A stretch of DNA of 64,000 bases from Pseudomonas gozinkensis (GCF_014863585.1 NZ_CP062253.1:6499528-6563527); one strand, 5' to 3'; counted from the first letter of the stretch, positions 16,871-28,244 are shown. The notes: generated from the sequence alone by a model not told the origin. Made by a program: numbers and translations.

Positions 16871-19005
16871 GTTTTGCGGGCCTTGCGCTGGCGGCGGGTA
16901 ATCAGCAACAACGCCACCGCGGTGAAGGCCACGATCGCACCGATCTGCACCGGCCACTTGTACGGCCGCAGTGTCGAACGCACCGAATCGGTCACCTGAG
17001 TGACGTAGCGCTTGTCGGCATTTTCGAAGTCCGGATAAGGGCATTGATGGCCGAAATCCACGGCCCACAGTACGTACGGCCCTTCATCGACATAGCGTTT
17101 GTACAAGGCGCTCTGCTCTTGCAGGCTGCTGTTCCAGCCCGCCGCCGAGCACAACACCGCAGCAAACGCCTGACTGGTGTGCGGCAGATTATCCGCCGCA
17201 CGGCTAGCCAGCGCCGTAGCAACAAAACGGTAGTGATAACGCTCGTCCGGCTGCGCTTCGCTGGCCTTCTGACGTTTCACCTCGGCTTCGCTGACCAGCG
17301 GCCCGACTTTCAGCTCGGTGTTTTCCAGGCTGTAGTTGCCGCCGAAGGTCGCGTAATCCGGGGCCATTTCGTAGCCCAGAATGTCCATGCCCCACTCGCG
17401 CGCCGTCCACGCCGCATTGAACAGCGCGCTGGCACGCTTGGTCGGCCACCACGCCGAATCGGCCTTCAGGCGTTGCTCACCATAGAGCCGGGCCTTGTTC
17501 TGCAGATCGGCGCTGTCGAAATAACCGACCCCTTCTTCGTAATGCCCCTCACGCAACAAGCGCCGACCCAGCAGATTGCGCAGGCTCGCGGCCACCGGCA
17601 GCGGCACATAATTGTCGCGATCCTGCTGGCTCAGCGCGGGCGGTGCCGGCACGTTGGTATCGACATAGTTTTTCAATTCCTCGACCGTCAGCACTCGCTC
17701 GGCCACAGTCGCGGCGTCGAACCAATAAATGTTTTTGCTGCGATACAACTGGTCGAAGGCCTGCAGATACTCGCCACGTTGCAGCGCCAGAATCGCACTT
17801 TCACCCTCGACCCGGCATTTGGGCTGCACGCTTTCGAGATTCCAGTCGGCGGTGCGCCGCTCGCCCCAGGATTCGCCCTGCGGGAACGCTTGCGCAGCTT
17901 TCGCATAGGCCGCCGCTGCTGCATTCCTGTCGCCATCGCGCACGGCCAGTTTCGCCCGCAGCCACCACGCCAGGCCACTGTCGCCGGCGTGTTCGAGGAA
18001 CGCCTTGGCGCTGGCGTAATCACCCTGTTGATAATTCATTGCCGCCAGACGATCGGCGTTGTCGAGGCTGCCGCGCGTGCTCGCTTGCAGGGCCTTGATC
18101 AGTTTTTTCTCGTTCGGCGGCTCATCGCCGAACGACCAGCCGATCCGGCTGATCAGCGAGGCGGTCACCAGTTGCTGCACCGCTTCGCCTCGCAGCAATT
18201 TCGCCAGCCGGTCTTCGGGCTCTTCTGCCAGTTCGTTCATCAACTGCTTCAGCGAGGAGTAACCGACGTCCGAGCCGTGCAGGTCCTGCGCGGCATAGAG
18301 TTTGATTGCGCTGTTCCAGTCACCCGCCGCACGCAGCGCCCGCGCCTCTTCGCCAAGACTGGCGACGCCCAGCTCCAGCGGATCGCTGAAACCGTCGATG
18401 CTCAGTTGCCGGGCTTGCCGGAAGGCTTCGATGGCATTTTCCAACGCTTCAAGCGCATCGCCCGCTTCGCTGCTCATGGCAAAGAAAGCGCGGCCCAGGG
18501 AATAAGCCGCCCACGTGCTGCGCAATGCACGCTGATCGGCCGGCAGCGCCAGCAACTGACGGAAATACTCGACAGCCAGTTGATTGTCACCGGCGCCGAA
18601 CGCCACGGCCCCCGCCACATACAGACGCAGTTCCGCCGGCAGGCTCGCACCCTGCACGTCGACCTGACGCGCGTCGGTCAGGCTGCGCAGTTGTTTGACC
18701 AGCGCTTGCTGTTCAGGCGTCAGGCCGATCTGTTCGGCCTTGTTGCGCAGATCGGCCGGCTCATCAGGTTCGCCATAGATGTCATCCGGGTTATACGTGA
18801 CCGCAGTAACGTTTTTCAGCCCGGCAATGGTTTTGCCGAGGCGACTGATCTCGAACCTGAAGTTGCCCTCCGGCAGTTCCGCCAGCGATTGCCCGCGATC
18901 GTCGAGCAGACGCATCGGGAAATCCGGGCCGCAGGCCAACGCCGAGCCCAGCGGCAGGCTGAGGCTCAGGCAAAGCAGATGGCGGGGCCAGTTACGGGTC
19001 AACAT
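16867..19005 (-). CDS. Conserved hypothetical membrane-anchored protein with TPR-like helices
   Basis: 712 residues; I do not recognise a named family. Signal sequence MLTRNWPRHLLCLSLSLPLGSALACGPDFP suggests export, and a C-terminal helix (VQIGAIVAFTAVALLLIT) followed by RRQRKARKT would anchor it in the inner membrane with a basic cytoplasmic end. The central part is alpha-helical with repeated A-x-x-Y/F and L-x-x-G patterns (for example AVEYFRQLLALP, SAKAFLEHAGD, AAAAYAKAAQAFPQG) that look like tetratricopeptide repeats. Start 19005 has AAGGAGG upstream; an in-frame extension to 19143 overlaps the previous gene. Overlaps the DUF3142 gene by 14 bases, so the two are translated together. Confidence 0.75.
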   Translation of the reverse strand: MLTRNWPRHLLCLSLSLPLGSALACGPDFPMRLLDDRGQSLAELPEGNFRFEISRLGKTIAGLKNVTAVTYNPDDIYGEPDEPADLRNKAEQIGLTPEQQALVKQLRSLTDARQVDVQGASLPAELRLYVAGAVAFGAGDNQLAVEYFRQLLALPADQRALRSTWAAYSLGRAFFAMSSEAGDALEALENAIEAFRQARQLSIDGFSDPLELGVASLGEEARALRAAGDWNSAIKLYAAQDLHGSDVGYSSLKQLMNELAEEPEDRLAKLLRGEAVQQLVTASLISRIGWSFGDEPPNEKKLIKALQASTRGSLDNADRLAAMNYQQGDYASAKAFLEHAGDSGLAWWLRAKLAVRDGDRNAAAAAYAKAAQAFPQGESWGERRTADWNLESVQPKCRVEGESAILALQRGEYLQAFDQLYRSKNIYWFDAATVAERVLTVEELKNYVDTNVPAPPALSQQDRDNYVPLPVAASLRNLLGRRLLREGHYEEGVGYFDSADLQNKARLYGEQRLKADSAWWPTKRASALFNAAWTAREWGMDILGYEMAPDYATFGGNYSLENTELKVGPLVSEAEVKRQKASEAQPDERYHYRFVATALASRAADNLPHTSQAFAAVLCSAAGWNSSLQEQSALYKRYVDEGPYVLWAVDFGHQCPYPDFENADKRYVTQVTDSVRSTLRPYKWPVQIGAIVAFTAVALLLITRRQRKARKT

Positions 19006-20185
19006 GCGAACCTCCTTGATCAATATTTGCGCAGCGTGCCCAACCGATCGCACGCTGCCCGCCCGCCGGCAATCGGCCGTCGCGCAGGCGGGTGAAGGTA
19101 AGCAGATCCGCCGTCTGTTGCAACGCATAACCGGCGAGCGCATCGGCGCCTTCGCAGCCCCGGGCCTTGAGGGTGATGCGGGCAGGCCAGGCGCTGTCGA
19201 GGTTGCCGACGTTACGCAAGGCGATATCTTGCAGGCCGTTCTGTTCGGTGAACGTCAGGCCGAGCTGGCTGCTCAATGCATCGCCTCGGGCGACCGCACG
19301 CAGCGTGCTCAGACTCCAGGCTCTGCGGTCGTTGGCCAACGGCAGCCGAAACCAGATCAGACCGGCCAGATGCGCCGGGCGATCCTCGCGCAATTCATTG
19401 GCCAGTCGGCCCAGTTGTTGTGGATCGGCAAGCAATTCGCGTCGCTGGCCACCCCGTTCGAGCGGCACTTCGCTTTCCACCACCGGGGCGCCGCCGGCGT
19501 CCGCCAACAACGCCACGCCGTAGGCCGGCAGCGCCAGATAAAACGGTTTGTCGGTCACCCGCCCCCAGGCCTTGGCCCAGCGCTGCGCCTGCTCGGGATC
19601 GAACAGACCGCGACGCGGATCGCTGACGGCGTGCACCTGCAACACACTGCTGTCGACGGTCGCCAGCAGCGCCGGCAATTGCGGGCTGTCGAGCCAGGCA
19701 GGCAACGCGGTGATGCTCAGAGGCAGGTTGGCCGGCAATGCGCCGCGCAAGTGAACGAGGAATTCGGTATAGGCCGACAGTCGGGCACTGCCGGCATCAT
19801 GATCGATCTCGACCCCGGCCAGGGTAAGTCCCTGACCTTGCCAGTCAGCGAGCACTTGATGGATTTGCGCCGTAACCGCTTGCGGGTCGAGCGCCTTGAG
19901 CTGGCCGTCGAGGCGAATCACCGCGATCAACGGCCGGGCATCGCGTTTCAGCAGCGCAGAATCGACGCGTGCCCGACTCCAGCCGGCATTCGGGAAAGCC
20001 TGCAACGCCAATACCCGCAACGTCGAAAAGTCGCTGCGACTGTCGTTCAGGGCAGGTTCATGGGCCGGCGTCCATTGCCGTTGCCAGACGTAGAGCTGCT
20101 GATCGAGCGGCACTGTGTCCTGTCGTTCACAAGCACACAGCAACACCACAGCCACCAGGGCTGACCACCCGATGATAAAGCGCAT
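18992..20185 (-). CDS. DUF3142 domain lipoprotein
   Basis: 397 residues. Signal peptide ending in a lipobox-like LCAC (Cys19), so probably a lipoprotein. The body resembles a TIM-barrel glycoside-hydrolase-like DUF3142 protein: repeated beta strands such as RPLIAVIRLDGQL, LTLAGVEIDHDAG, LPLSITALPAWL and FYLALPAYGVALL. The acidic pair in GVEIDHD could be catalytic but this is a guess. It overlaps the next gene (712-residue protein), forming a two-gene unit of unknown function located next to the CPA modification operon; the gap of 48 bases to that operon shows no terminator, so readthrough is possible. Confidence 0.78.
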   Translation of the reverse strand: MRFIIGWSALVAVVLLCACERQDTVPLDQQLYVWQRQWTPAHEPALNDSRSDFSTLRVLALQAFPNAGWSRARVDSALLKRDARPLIAVIRLDGQLKALDPQAVTAQIHQVLADWQGQGLTLAGVEIDHDAGSARLSAYTEFLVHLRGALPANLPLSITALPAWLDSPQLPALLATVDSSVLQVHAVSDPRRGLFDPEQAQRWAKAWGRVTDKPFYLALPAYGVALLADAGGAPVVESEVPLERGGQRRELLADPQQLGRLANELREDRPAHLAGLIWFRLPLANDRRAWSLSTLRAVARGDALSSQLGLTFTEQNGLQDIALRNVGNLDSAWPARITLKARGCEGADALAGYALQQTADLLTFTRLRDGRLPAGGQRAIGWARCANIDQGGSHVDP

Positions 20186-20233
20186 ACCTTGCAGATCCCT
20201 GAGACATCAGGCTGCAAGGTTACACAAAAGCGC

Positions 20234-21052
20234 TCAGGGCTTGCGGGCAATGATGACCTGACTTTTCGCCACCACCGCGTCCAGCGCCTGCTTGATCTGC
20301 GCGCCGCGTGGCGAGTCGAGCACCGCTTGCCAGGTATCGGCCCAATGGTTGAGCAGCGGATGATCCGGGTTGCTGAATTCGACCTTCGCTTCCCAGAACA
20401 ACATCATCCACATGGACCAGTAAAAGCCGTACTGACTATGGCTGATGATCTCGAGTCCCGCCTCGCTGACCATCGCCTTGAACTGCTCTTCGCTGATGAT
20501 GCGAATGTGGTTGGGCTTCTGGAAATACTCCGGCGCGGCAATGTCCTTTTGCAGGTCTTCGGAGCTGGGGTGCGGCACGCTCAGCAAGTACAGCGCGCCG
20601 GACTGGCCGACGCGTACCAGTTCGGCAAGAAACTGCGCCGGATCGTCGACGTGCTCGATGACTTCAGTGGACACCACGCGAGTGGCGGTGCCATCGGCGA
20701 TCGGCAGCGGATTGCAGTCGGTCACATGGCATTCGACGCTGCGCGCCGGCGTGTCGCTCAGGCGCTGGCGAGTCGCTTCGACCTTGGCGCCGTCGATGTC
20801 GGCAATGATGATCTTTGCCCCGCGCATACCGCAGAAATGCACGTTGCCACCGTCGCCACAGCCAACGTCCAGCAGAGTGTCGTCGGCGGTCACCGGGAAG
20901 CCTTTGAACAGCTCACCGGTTTCCTGATTGAACCAGCCGCTGAGCATCGCGTCGTGCAGGCCGAGCATGTAAGGGTCCACCTTGTCGGCGACCGGTGCGA
21001 CAGCTTGTGCGGGGGCCGGAGCCGCCGTGAGTTTTTTCAAAAGGCTCAGCAT
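20234..21052 (-). CDS. Class I SAM-dependent methyltransferase (CPA modification, PA5459-like)
   Basis: 272 residues. SAM-binding motif I is LLDVGCGDGG (residues ~60-69), then IIIADIDGAKVE and STEVIEHVDDPAQFLAEL (motifs II-III). It is a paralogue of the methyltransferase at 22197-23093: both have GLHDAMLxGWF, GELxKGF and a shared ending xKSQVIIARKP. It is the last gene of the five-gene minus operon and overlaps the acyltransferase by 7 bases. The gene order matches P. aeruginosa PA5455-PA5459, reported as needed for common polysaccharide antigen; methylation of the D-rhamnan end or side chain is the likely role. Confidence 0.82.
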   Translation of the reverse strand: MLSLLKKLTAAPAPAQAVAPVADKVDPYMLGLHDAMLSGWFNQETGELFKGFPVTADDTLLDVGCGDGGNVHFCGMRGAKIIIADIDGAKVEATRQRLSDTPARSVECHVTDCNPLPIADGTATRVVSTEVIEHVDDPAQFLAELVRVGQSGALYLLSVPHPSSEDLQKDIAAPEYFQKPNHIRIISEEQFKAMVSEAGLEIISHSQYGFYWSMWMMLFWEAKVEFSNPDHPLLNHWADTWQAVLDSPRGAQIKQALDAVVAKSQVIIARKP

Positions 21053-22200
21053 GAGGTGGCTCCAGAGGACGAGACGGCAGTTCGCGAGCTTGCGAGGCGT
21101 TTCACCAGCGTGGCGCCTCGATTGCGCATGGGCATTTCGATCAAGCGGTAATTGAGTTCACTGAGCAGCACGATCAGGCCACCGGCAATCAGCAGCGTCA
21201 CGATCGGATGCCCCGCCGGGCTCGGCAGGCCGGCGTCCTGTAAACGGAAGGTCAGTTCCCGCACCAGTTGATAGGCCGGGATGTGTATCAGGTAAATGCC
21301 GTAGGAACGGCTGCCGATCCATGCCATCAGCCGTTGCAGACCACCGGCCGGCAGCAGGTAATTGCGGTCGTACGAAGCGATCCACACCAGCACGGCGCTG
21401 AGCACGGCGATAGACCCGATGCGGTAACCGGCAAAGGTGAAGCGGTCGGTGGCCATGAAGCTCAGCAGCGCTCCGAGGCCGACCAGCGCGAGCAATCCGG
21501 TCCATGGCCGACGCAGGAATACAGGCTCCCAACGGCGATAACCCGGCTGCACGCTCCACATGGCCAACAGCACGCCCAGCGCCAGCGCATCGGTGCGAAT
21601 CACCATCAGCAGCGGCGTGCGCACCGTAAACAACTGCACCGCCACCAGCGCCAGCAATGCCCACACCAGATGCTTGCGGCATAGCAGGATCACCAGCGGG
21701 AACAACAGGTAGAACTGCTCTTCCAGCGCCAGACTCCAGTAAACGAAACTGCTGCCGTATTCGTAATGAAAGAACGCATCGGCAAAGCGGAAATTGGCGT
21801 ACTGCAACACCCCCGCCAAAGTGGCCTGGACGTTGGCTGACCACGTACCGAACGCACCTGATCGATTCAGAAACACACACGCCAGCAGCATCAGCGCCAG
21901 CCACAGCCAGGCCGACGGCAAAAGACGAAAGACCCGGCGCAGCCAGAAATTGCGCGTCTGCTCCCAGCACTCCTGGCGATTGCTGCAACCGCGCAGCGCC
22001 GGAATCAGACTGCGGGCGATGACAAACCCCGAGATGGCAAAAAACAGGTCGACGCCCCACCACGGCTGCGCAAAGGCATGGATCCTTTCAAGCAGCGGCA
22101 CCGGGTCGGTGAACAGGCTGCCCTGCAAGTGATGAAACAGCACGCCGAGTACCGCGACAGCTCGCAAGACTTCAATGTCCATGATCCGCTTGCCGCTCAT
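21046..22200 (-). CDS. Acyltransferase 3 family membrane protein (PA5458-like)
   Basis: 384 residues, about ten membrane helices. The N-terminus (MDIEVLRAVAVLGVLFHHLQG) carries the family R-A-x-A-V...H signature and is followed by FFAISGFVIARSL; SLALEEQFYLLFPLV and the late RSYGIYLIHIP segment are also typical. Such proteins O-acetylate sugars using acetyl-CoA. It sits between two methyltransferases in the CPA modification operon with 4- and 7-base overlaps, so O-acetylation of the common antigen or its side chain is the best guess. Confidence 0.85.
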   Translation of the reverse strand: MSGKRIMDIEVLRAVAVLGVLFHHLQGSLFTDPVPLLERIHAFAQPWWGVDLFFAISGFVIARSLIPALRGCSNRQECWEQTRNFWLRRVFRLLPSAWLWLALMLLACVFLNRSGAFGTWSANVQATLAGVLQYANFRFADAFFHYEYGSSFVYWSLALEEQFYLLFPLVILLCRKHLVWALLALVAVQLFTVRTPLLMVIRTDALALGVLLAMWSVQPGYRRWEPVFLRRPWTGLLALVGLGALLSFMATDRFTFAGYRIGSIAVLSAVLVWIASYDRNYLLPAGGLQRLMAWIGSRSYGIYLIHIPAYQLVRELTFRLQDAGLPSPAGHPIVTLLIAGGLIVLLSELNYRLIEMPMRNRGATLVKRLASSRTAVSSSGATSC

Positions 22201-23093
22201 GACACATCTCCTGCATCGAGCGGTTTGCGGGCGATGATCACCTGGCTCTTGGGCATGAACCGGTCGAGCATCTGCTTGATCGCCATTCCATCGGGCTGCG
22301 CCAGCAAGTCCTGCCAGGTTCTGGCCCAGCTCTCCATCAACGGTGGATACGGCGCCTGGATCCGGTCGCGCACGGCACCGCCGAGATCACGTCCGGCTGC
22401 ACGCTCGCTGGCCCAGAAAAAGATCATGCCCATGACCCAGAAGAACCCTGTGGCCTGACGATGCTCGATCACCAGACCGGCATCTTCCACCAATGCTGCG
22501 AAGCGTTCCGGGGTAAAAATCTGCACATGATTGGGTGACTGGTAATAACCCGCCGGGGCAATGCCCTGCTGCAAATGCTCGCCCACCGGTGCCGGCACGC
22601 TGAGCAGGTACAACGCACCGGGACGGCCCATGCGCACCAGCTCGGCCATGAACGGCTCGGGCTGGTCGATGTGTTCCAGCACTTCCATGCACACGACCTT
22701 GCTCGCACAGCCGTCGCTCAACGGCAGTGGCAGGCTGTTGCTGACCAGACCGAGACTGGCCTTGCGGCTCTGCGCTTCGACTTGCCGGGCAAGATCACGG
22801 ACCTTGTCGTGTTCGCTGTCGGTGAAGATCACCGAGGCGCCCTGGCGCACGGCGAACAACGTCGCCACACCCTCACCGCAACCCACGTCGAGCAAGGTGT
22901 CGTCCGCATCAATGGCAAAGCCCTTGAGCAACTCGCCACTGTCGCCGTGAAACCAGCCGTCGAGCATGGCATCGTGCAGGCCGACGTCCCGTGGCGATAC
23001 GCTGGCAGCCAGCGGTTCAGGCACAGAAACCGGCAAGGAGGCCGGCACCGATGGCGCAACCGGACGCAAACGCCGCAGCAATGCGCGGATCAT
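22197..23093 (-). CDS. Class I SAM-dependent methyltransferase (PA5457-like)
   Basis: 298 residues. A proline-rich N-terminal segment of about 30 residues precedes GLHDAMLDGWFHGDSGELLKGF, motif I LLDVGCGEGVAT, VIFTDSEHDKV, and CMEVLEHIDQPEPFMAEL. Paralogue of the gene at 20234. Starts within the stop of the upstream glycosyltransferase (ATGA). A sugar O-methyltransferase is the most likely activity, for example making 3-O-methyl-rhamnose, which has been described in CPA; the acceptor is not evident from sequence. Confidence 0.8.
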   Translation of the reverse strand: MIRALLRRLRPVAPSVPASLPVSVPEPLAASVSPRDVGLHDAMLDGWFHGDSGELLKGFAIDADDTLLDVGCGEGVATLFAVRQGASVIFTDSEHDKVRDLARQVEAQSRKASLGLVSNSLPLPLSDGCASKVVCMEVLEHIDQPEPFMAELVRMGRPGALYLLSVPAPVGEHLQQGIAPAGYYQSPNHVQIFTPERFAALVEDAGLVIEHRQATGFFWVMGMIFFWASERAAGRDLGGAVRDRIQAPYPPLMESWARTWQDLLAQPDGMAIKQMLDRFMPKSQVIIARKPLDAGDVS

Positions 23094-24394
23094 ATGCCCG
23101 TGGCTTCCGTTGCAGCGACAGCGCGAAGCTCATGCACTTGAGCGAGAAAATCGCGCAACCGCTGCCCGGCCACCGCCTGACTGCAGAACGCCTGCAGACT
23201 GGCAACGGCTTGCGCCGACATCTGCGCATATCGCCGGGGGTCGTTCTTCGCCACCTCATAGCTGTCGCGATAGGCCACACAGACCGACGCCCAGTTGGTC
23301 ATGTAGCGCAATGTGCGGAACGCCTTGCGCGGATCGTGAGGCCAGGCCGTGAGTTCATCGGTGGACTCCACCACGAATGCGTTATCGGTACTCAGGTAAT
23401 CGATCATCGCCGTGGTGCGCGGCGCCACGGCCGGTTTGCCGCAGGACATGAATTCCATCAGCGGCAGGCACTGGCCCTCGCCGTAGGAAGTGTTCACCAC
23501 GTAACGGGTGGCCTGCACCAGACGCTCGTAGTCCGCGTCCGTGAGGTAGCCGTAGATCAGCACGATGCGGCAGCGGTAGGACTGGTTCTTGTACAGGTGA
23601 TGGAGAATGTCGCCGAGCGCTTCTTCTGCATCGTGATGCGTGAGTTTGAGCACCAGCGTCGCGTCTTCGACCTCGCGGAACGTCACGCAAAAAGCGCTGA
23701 GCATGTCTTCCCAGTTCTTGCGGCCGTCACCGGGATTGAACACCGAGGTGTAGACAACACCGTCCAGCAGCAGCTCTTGCTCGCGCACCGGTGCCTGGAA
23801 ATCGATGCCCTTGCCACGGCGCAGGTGTTTCGGGCCGAATGCGTCGAGATCGAGTTGACGACTGTCGGCGACCAGCCCCTTGATCGTCAGGCGCACCGGC
23901 CCTGTCGAGGGTTGGCCCTGAAGCTGTGCGCCTCGTTCTGCAAAGCGATCCCACACCGGCGCCGGCACCGCGACAATCGGGTAATCGGCGCCCATGGCCT
24001 CGCGCACGGCGTTGACCGTGTAACTGGAATGGGTGATCGCCGCGCCGCAGGCCCGGAGCACGGTGCGCCAGTCATTGCGCGGCTCATTGTCGAAAGGTTC
24101 GTTGGGGATGGTGCTGAATTCCCAGGCGAACACCGGCAGCGTCGGGCACGCCAGATGGACCGGCGTACGGTGCGGCGGCGAGAACGACAGAAACACGCAC
24201 GGCTCGCCACGGGACAGGCACTCCAGATACAGCGCATCGACTTCGCGCGCCGGGTCGACGACTTCCACCACGCGCCCGAGGCGTTCGAGCACCGGCCGGT
24301 ATTCCTTGAGCACGAAGTAATAGCTGTACTCCGAACGACCGAGGTTCTGCGCGATGGTGTGCTGGTTGGTTTCCGAGTGAATGATGATCAGCAT
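23090..24394 (-). CDS. Glycosyltransferase family 1/4-type protein (PA5456-like)
   Basis: 434 residues, GT-B fold. The C-terminal donor domain has LVLKLTHHD, CRIVLIYGYLTDADYERL, NTSYGEGQCLPLMEFMSCGKPAVAP, the last being the E-x7-E-type donor-binding loop. The N-terminus (IHSETNQHTIAQNLGRSEYSY) is closely similar to that of the next upstream protein. Overlaps that gene by 7 bases. Probably adds a sugar to the common antigen or its terminal side chain. Confidence 0.83.
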   Translation of the reverse strand: MLIIIHSETNQHTIAQNLGRSEYSYYFVLKEYRPVLERLGRVVEVVDPAREVDALYLECLSRGEPCVFLSFSPPHRTPVHLACPTLPVFAWEFSTIPNEPFDNEPRNDWRTVLRACGAAITHSSYTVNAVREAMGADYPIVAVPAPVWDRFAERGAQLQGQPSTGPVRLTIKGLVADSRQLDLDAFGPKHLRRGKGIDFQAPVREQELLLDGVVYTSVFNPGDGRKNWEDMLSAFCVTFREVEDATLVLKLTHHDAEEALGDILHHLYKNQSYRCRIVLIYGYLTDADYERLVQATRYVVNTSYGEGQCLPLMEFMSCGKPAVAPRTTAMIDYLSTDNAFVVESTDELTAWPHDPRKAFRTLRYMTNWASVCVAYRDSYEVAKNDPRRYAQMSAQAVASLQAFCSQAVAGQRLRDFLAQVHELRAVAATEATGI

Positions 24395-25935
24395 GAGGCG
24401 TTGTCCGTCACGGGGGCAGCATCGGCAACCAGCGGAATCAGGCCGAAAAAGTCCGCCATGCGCCGCTGCACCGGGGCAAACGCGCAGTAATCGTGCATGC
24501 GTTCGACAGCCGCGGCAGACATGCGCGCGTACTCCTGCGGCTGTGCCTTGGCCATGCGGTAGCTGTTCTCGTAGGCGCTTTTGAGCGAAGCCCAGTCCGG
24601 CCGATAGCGCAGGGTGCGGTAAATGATGCGGGTGTCCTGGGGCCAGATCGTCAGCTCTTCGCTGGACTGGACGACGAAGGCCACCGAGTCATCGATGTAG
24701 TCTTCCATCGCCGTGTGGTCCGGGGCGATCACCGGTTTGCCGCTGGACATGAACTCCATCAGCGGCAGGCACAAGCCTTCGCAGCGTGAAGCATTGACGT
24801 AAAAACTGGCGGCCTGGTAAAGCCGCGCATATTGCGCATCGTCCAGATAACCGTGCATCACCAGCACCCGGCAGGCGAACGGTGACAGTTGCGCGAGCAG
24901 GGTCATCAGTTCGCTGTAGTAGGACGCCAGATCGTTCTGGGTAATCTTCAGCACCAGCGTGGCGTCGGGTGTTTCGCGAAAGGCCCAGCAGAACGCGGTG
25001 ACCAGGTGGTGCCAGTTCTTGCGACCATCCCTGGGATTGAAAACGGTCACGTAGACCACGCCTTCCACCGTGGCCTCGACCACCGAGGAAGTGTCCGGCA
25101 GATCCAGCGGTGGTGGCTCGGCGACGACAATCGCATGCGGAGCGGCAATGGCCGGCAGGCGTTTCTCGAGCCAGGCGTGCGCGCGGTCCGAAAGCAGATC
25201 CTGCAGACCTTCCCAGTACCAGTGGTGCAGGTATTTCACCCGTTCTTCACCCGCGCCCAGCATCCACAGACGCAGATAATGGCGGGCAATGACCAGGCGT
25301 CGTTTGACCGTCAGCGGTGGCGGGCGCAGCGCCTCGATTTCAGCCAGTTGCTCGGCAGTCAGCGGTTTTGGCAGCAAGTCATCGGCAGACAGTCCCAGCG
25401 TGCGGCTGTCGAAAATGCAGCCCTTGATCGCCAGGGTCGCGCCTGGATTGATCGGTGCACTGACGTGCTGCTCACGAATGGCGGCGAAGTTTTCCCACAA
25501 GGGCGTCGGCAGCACGAGTACCGGAAAGTCCTCGCCCATGGCGCGGCGAATCGCGCGGGCGGTGTGGCTCGACAACGTGATGACCCGTCCTTGCCGTGCG
25601 AGCATCTGCGTCCAGTCGTGGCGCAGATCGCCGTCCCACGACTCGTCGGGGATCGAATCGAACTCCCATGCGATCACGCAGATCGTCGGGCATTCAAGGT
25701 CGGTCGGGGTATTCTGTGGTGGCGTGAAGGACAGGAAAACGCTGCTTTCACCGGCGGCGAGCAGTTGTCGATAAAGTGGGTCGACCTCGGCGCTGGTGGA
25801 CACCACATGCACTCGTCCCAGGCTTTCCAGGACCGGGCGATAGGCCTTGAGCACGAAGTAGTAGCTGTATTCGGGACGCCCGAGACTCTGGCTGATGGAG
25901 CGGTCGTTGACGTCCGAGTAGAGAATGAAATTCAT
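24388..25935 (-). CDS. Glycosyltransferase, GT-B type (PA5455-like), first gene of the modification operon
   Basis: 515 residues from ATG 25935 (MNFILYSDVNDRSISQSLG); an in-frame ATG at 25959 would add 8 residues, but 25935 aligns with the paralogue at 23090 and has GGGA 5 bases upstream. Compared with that paralogue it carries an insertion of roughly 80 residues (about residues 195-275) ahead of the donor domain, which has VTVFNPRDGRKNWHHLVTAF, CRVLVMHGYLDDAQYARL and CEGLCLPLMEFMSSGKPVIAP. It starts the minus-strand operon facing away from rmd. Acceptor and donor sugars are not known. Confidence 0.82.
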   Translation of the reverse strand: MNFILYSDVNDRSISQSLGRPEYSYYFVLKAYRPVLESLGRVHVVSTSAEVDPLYRQLLAAGESSVFLSFTPPQNTPTDLECPTICVIAWEFDSIPDESWDGDLRHDWTQMLARQGRVITLSSHTARAIRRAMGEDFPVLVLPTPLWENFAAIREQHVSAPINPGATLAIKGCIFDSRTLGLSADDLLPKPLTAEQLAEIEALRPPPLTVKRRLVIARHYLRLWMLGAGEERVKYLHHWYWEGLQDLLSDRAHAWLEKRLPAIAAPHAIVVAEPPPLDLPDTSSVVEATVEGVVYVTVFNPRDGRKNWHHLVTAFCWAFRETPDATLVLKITQNDLASYYSELMTLLAQLSPFACRVLVMHGYLDDAQYARLYQAASFYVNASRCEGLCLPLMEFMSSGKPVIAPDHTAMEDYIDDSVAFVVQSSEELTIWPQDTRIIYRTLRYRPDWASLKSAYENSYRMAKAQPQEYARMSAAAVERMHDYCAFAPVQRRMADFFGLIPLVADAAPVTDNASC

Positions 25936-26361
25936 GGCATCCCACGGTGAAACCGCCATCCCGGCAGCTTCACGCTATGACGGCCGGGCGTCGGATCGAA
26001 CCGGTATCAGCGGTGTTCGTCCTGCGTCATCGGGCACGTTTCTGTTCTTGTTTTAATGGTCGGTTTTACCCTGTCGCACGACCCTCAAGAAAAACTGCCA
26101 GGGATCGCGACGAGGGGCATTCTAAACACATCCGCCAAGGATTCGGGAACCGCCCGGCGAGAAAAAACCGACTACTCTGACGAGAACTGACCAGTCACGA
26201 TTTGCCCTGTTGAAATTGTCACGCAATTGGCACAGATTGGCAGCCAAACAACTACAACAATGACTTCACCTGCCGTTCTGCCCGGTTTTTCCAGTGGTTT
26301 GACAGATATTCCCTTAAAGCCTGTGGGAAGAGGTGAAAGTTAAAGACCAAGGGGTCGCTGT
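25936..26361. promoter_or_regulatory. Divergent control region between the CPA modification and CPA synthesis operons
   Basis: 426 bases without a credible gene, lower in GC than its flanks, especially 26160-26350. It must hold promoters for both directions. A TTGACA hexamer at 26299-26304 could be a -35 for rmd but I see no good -10 at 16-18 bases. No ops/JUMPstart core (GGCGGTAG) and no convincing hairpin were seen. Confidence 0.5.

Positions 26362-28244
<1,883 letters not shown>

Noticed and set aside
16234..19095. 953-codon open frame on the plus strand opposite the 712-residue gene
   Set aside because: Antisense shadow of a high-GC coding region; arginine/glutamine/histidine-rich with no domain, while the minus-strand frame has a signal peptide, SD and anchor helix.
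25947..26180. 77-codon open frame in the divergent CPA control region
   Set aside because: No SD, arginine-rich random composition, overlaps the start region of the opposite glycosyltransferase operon.
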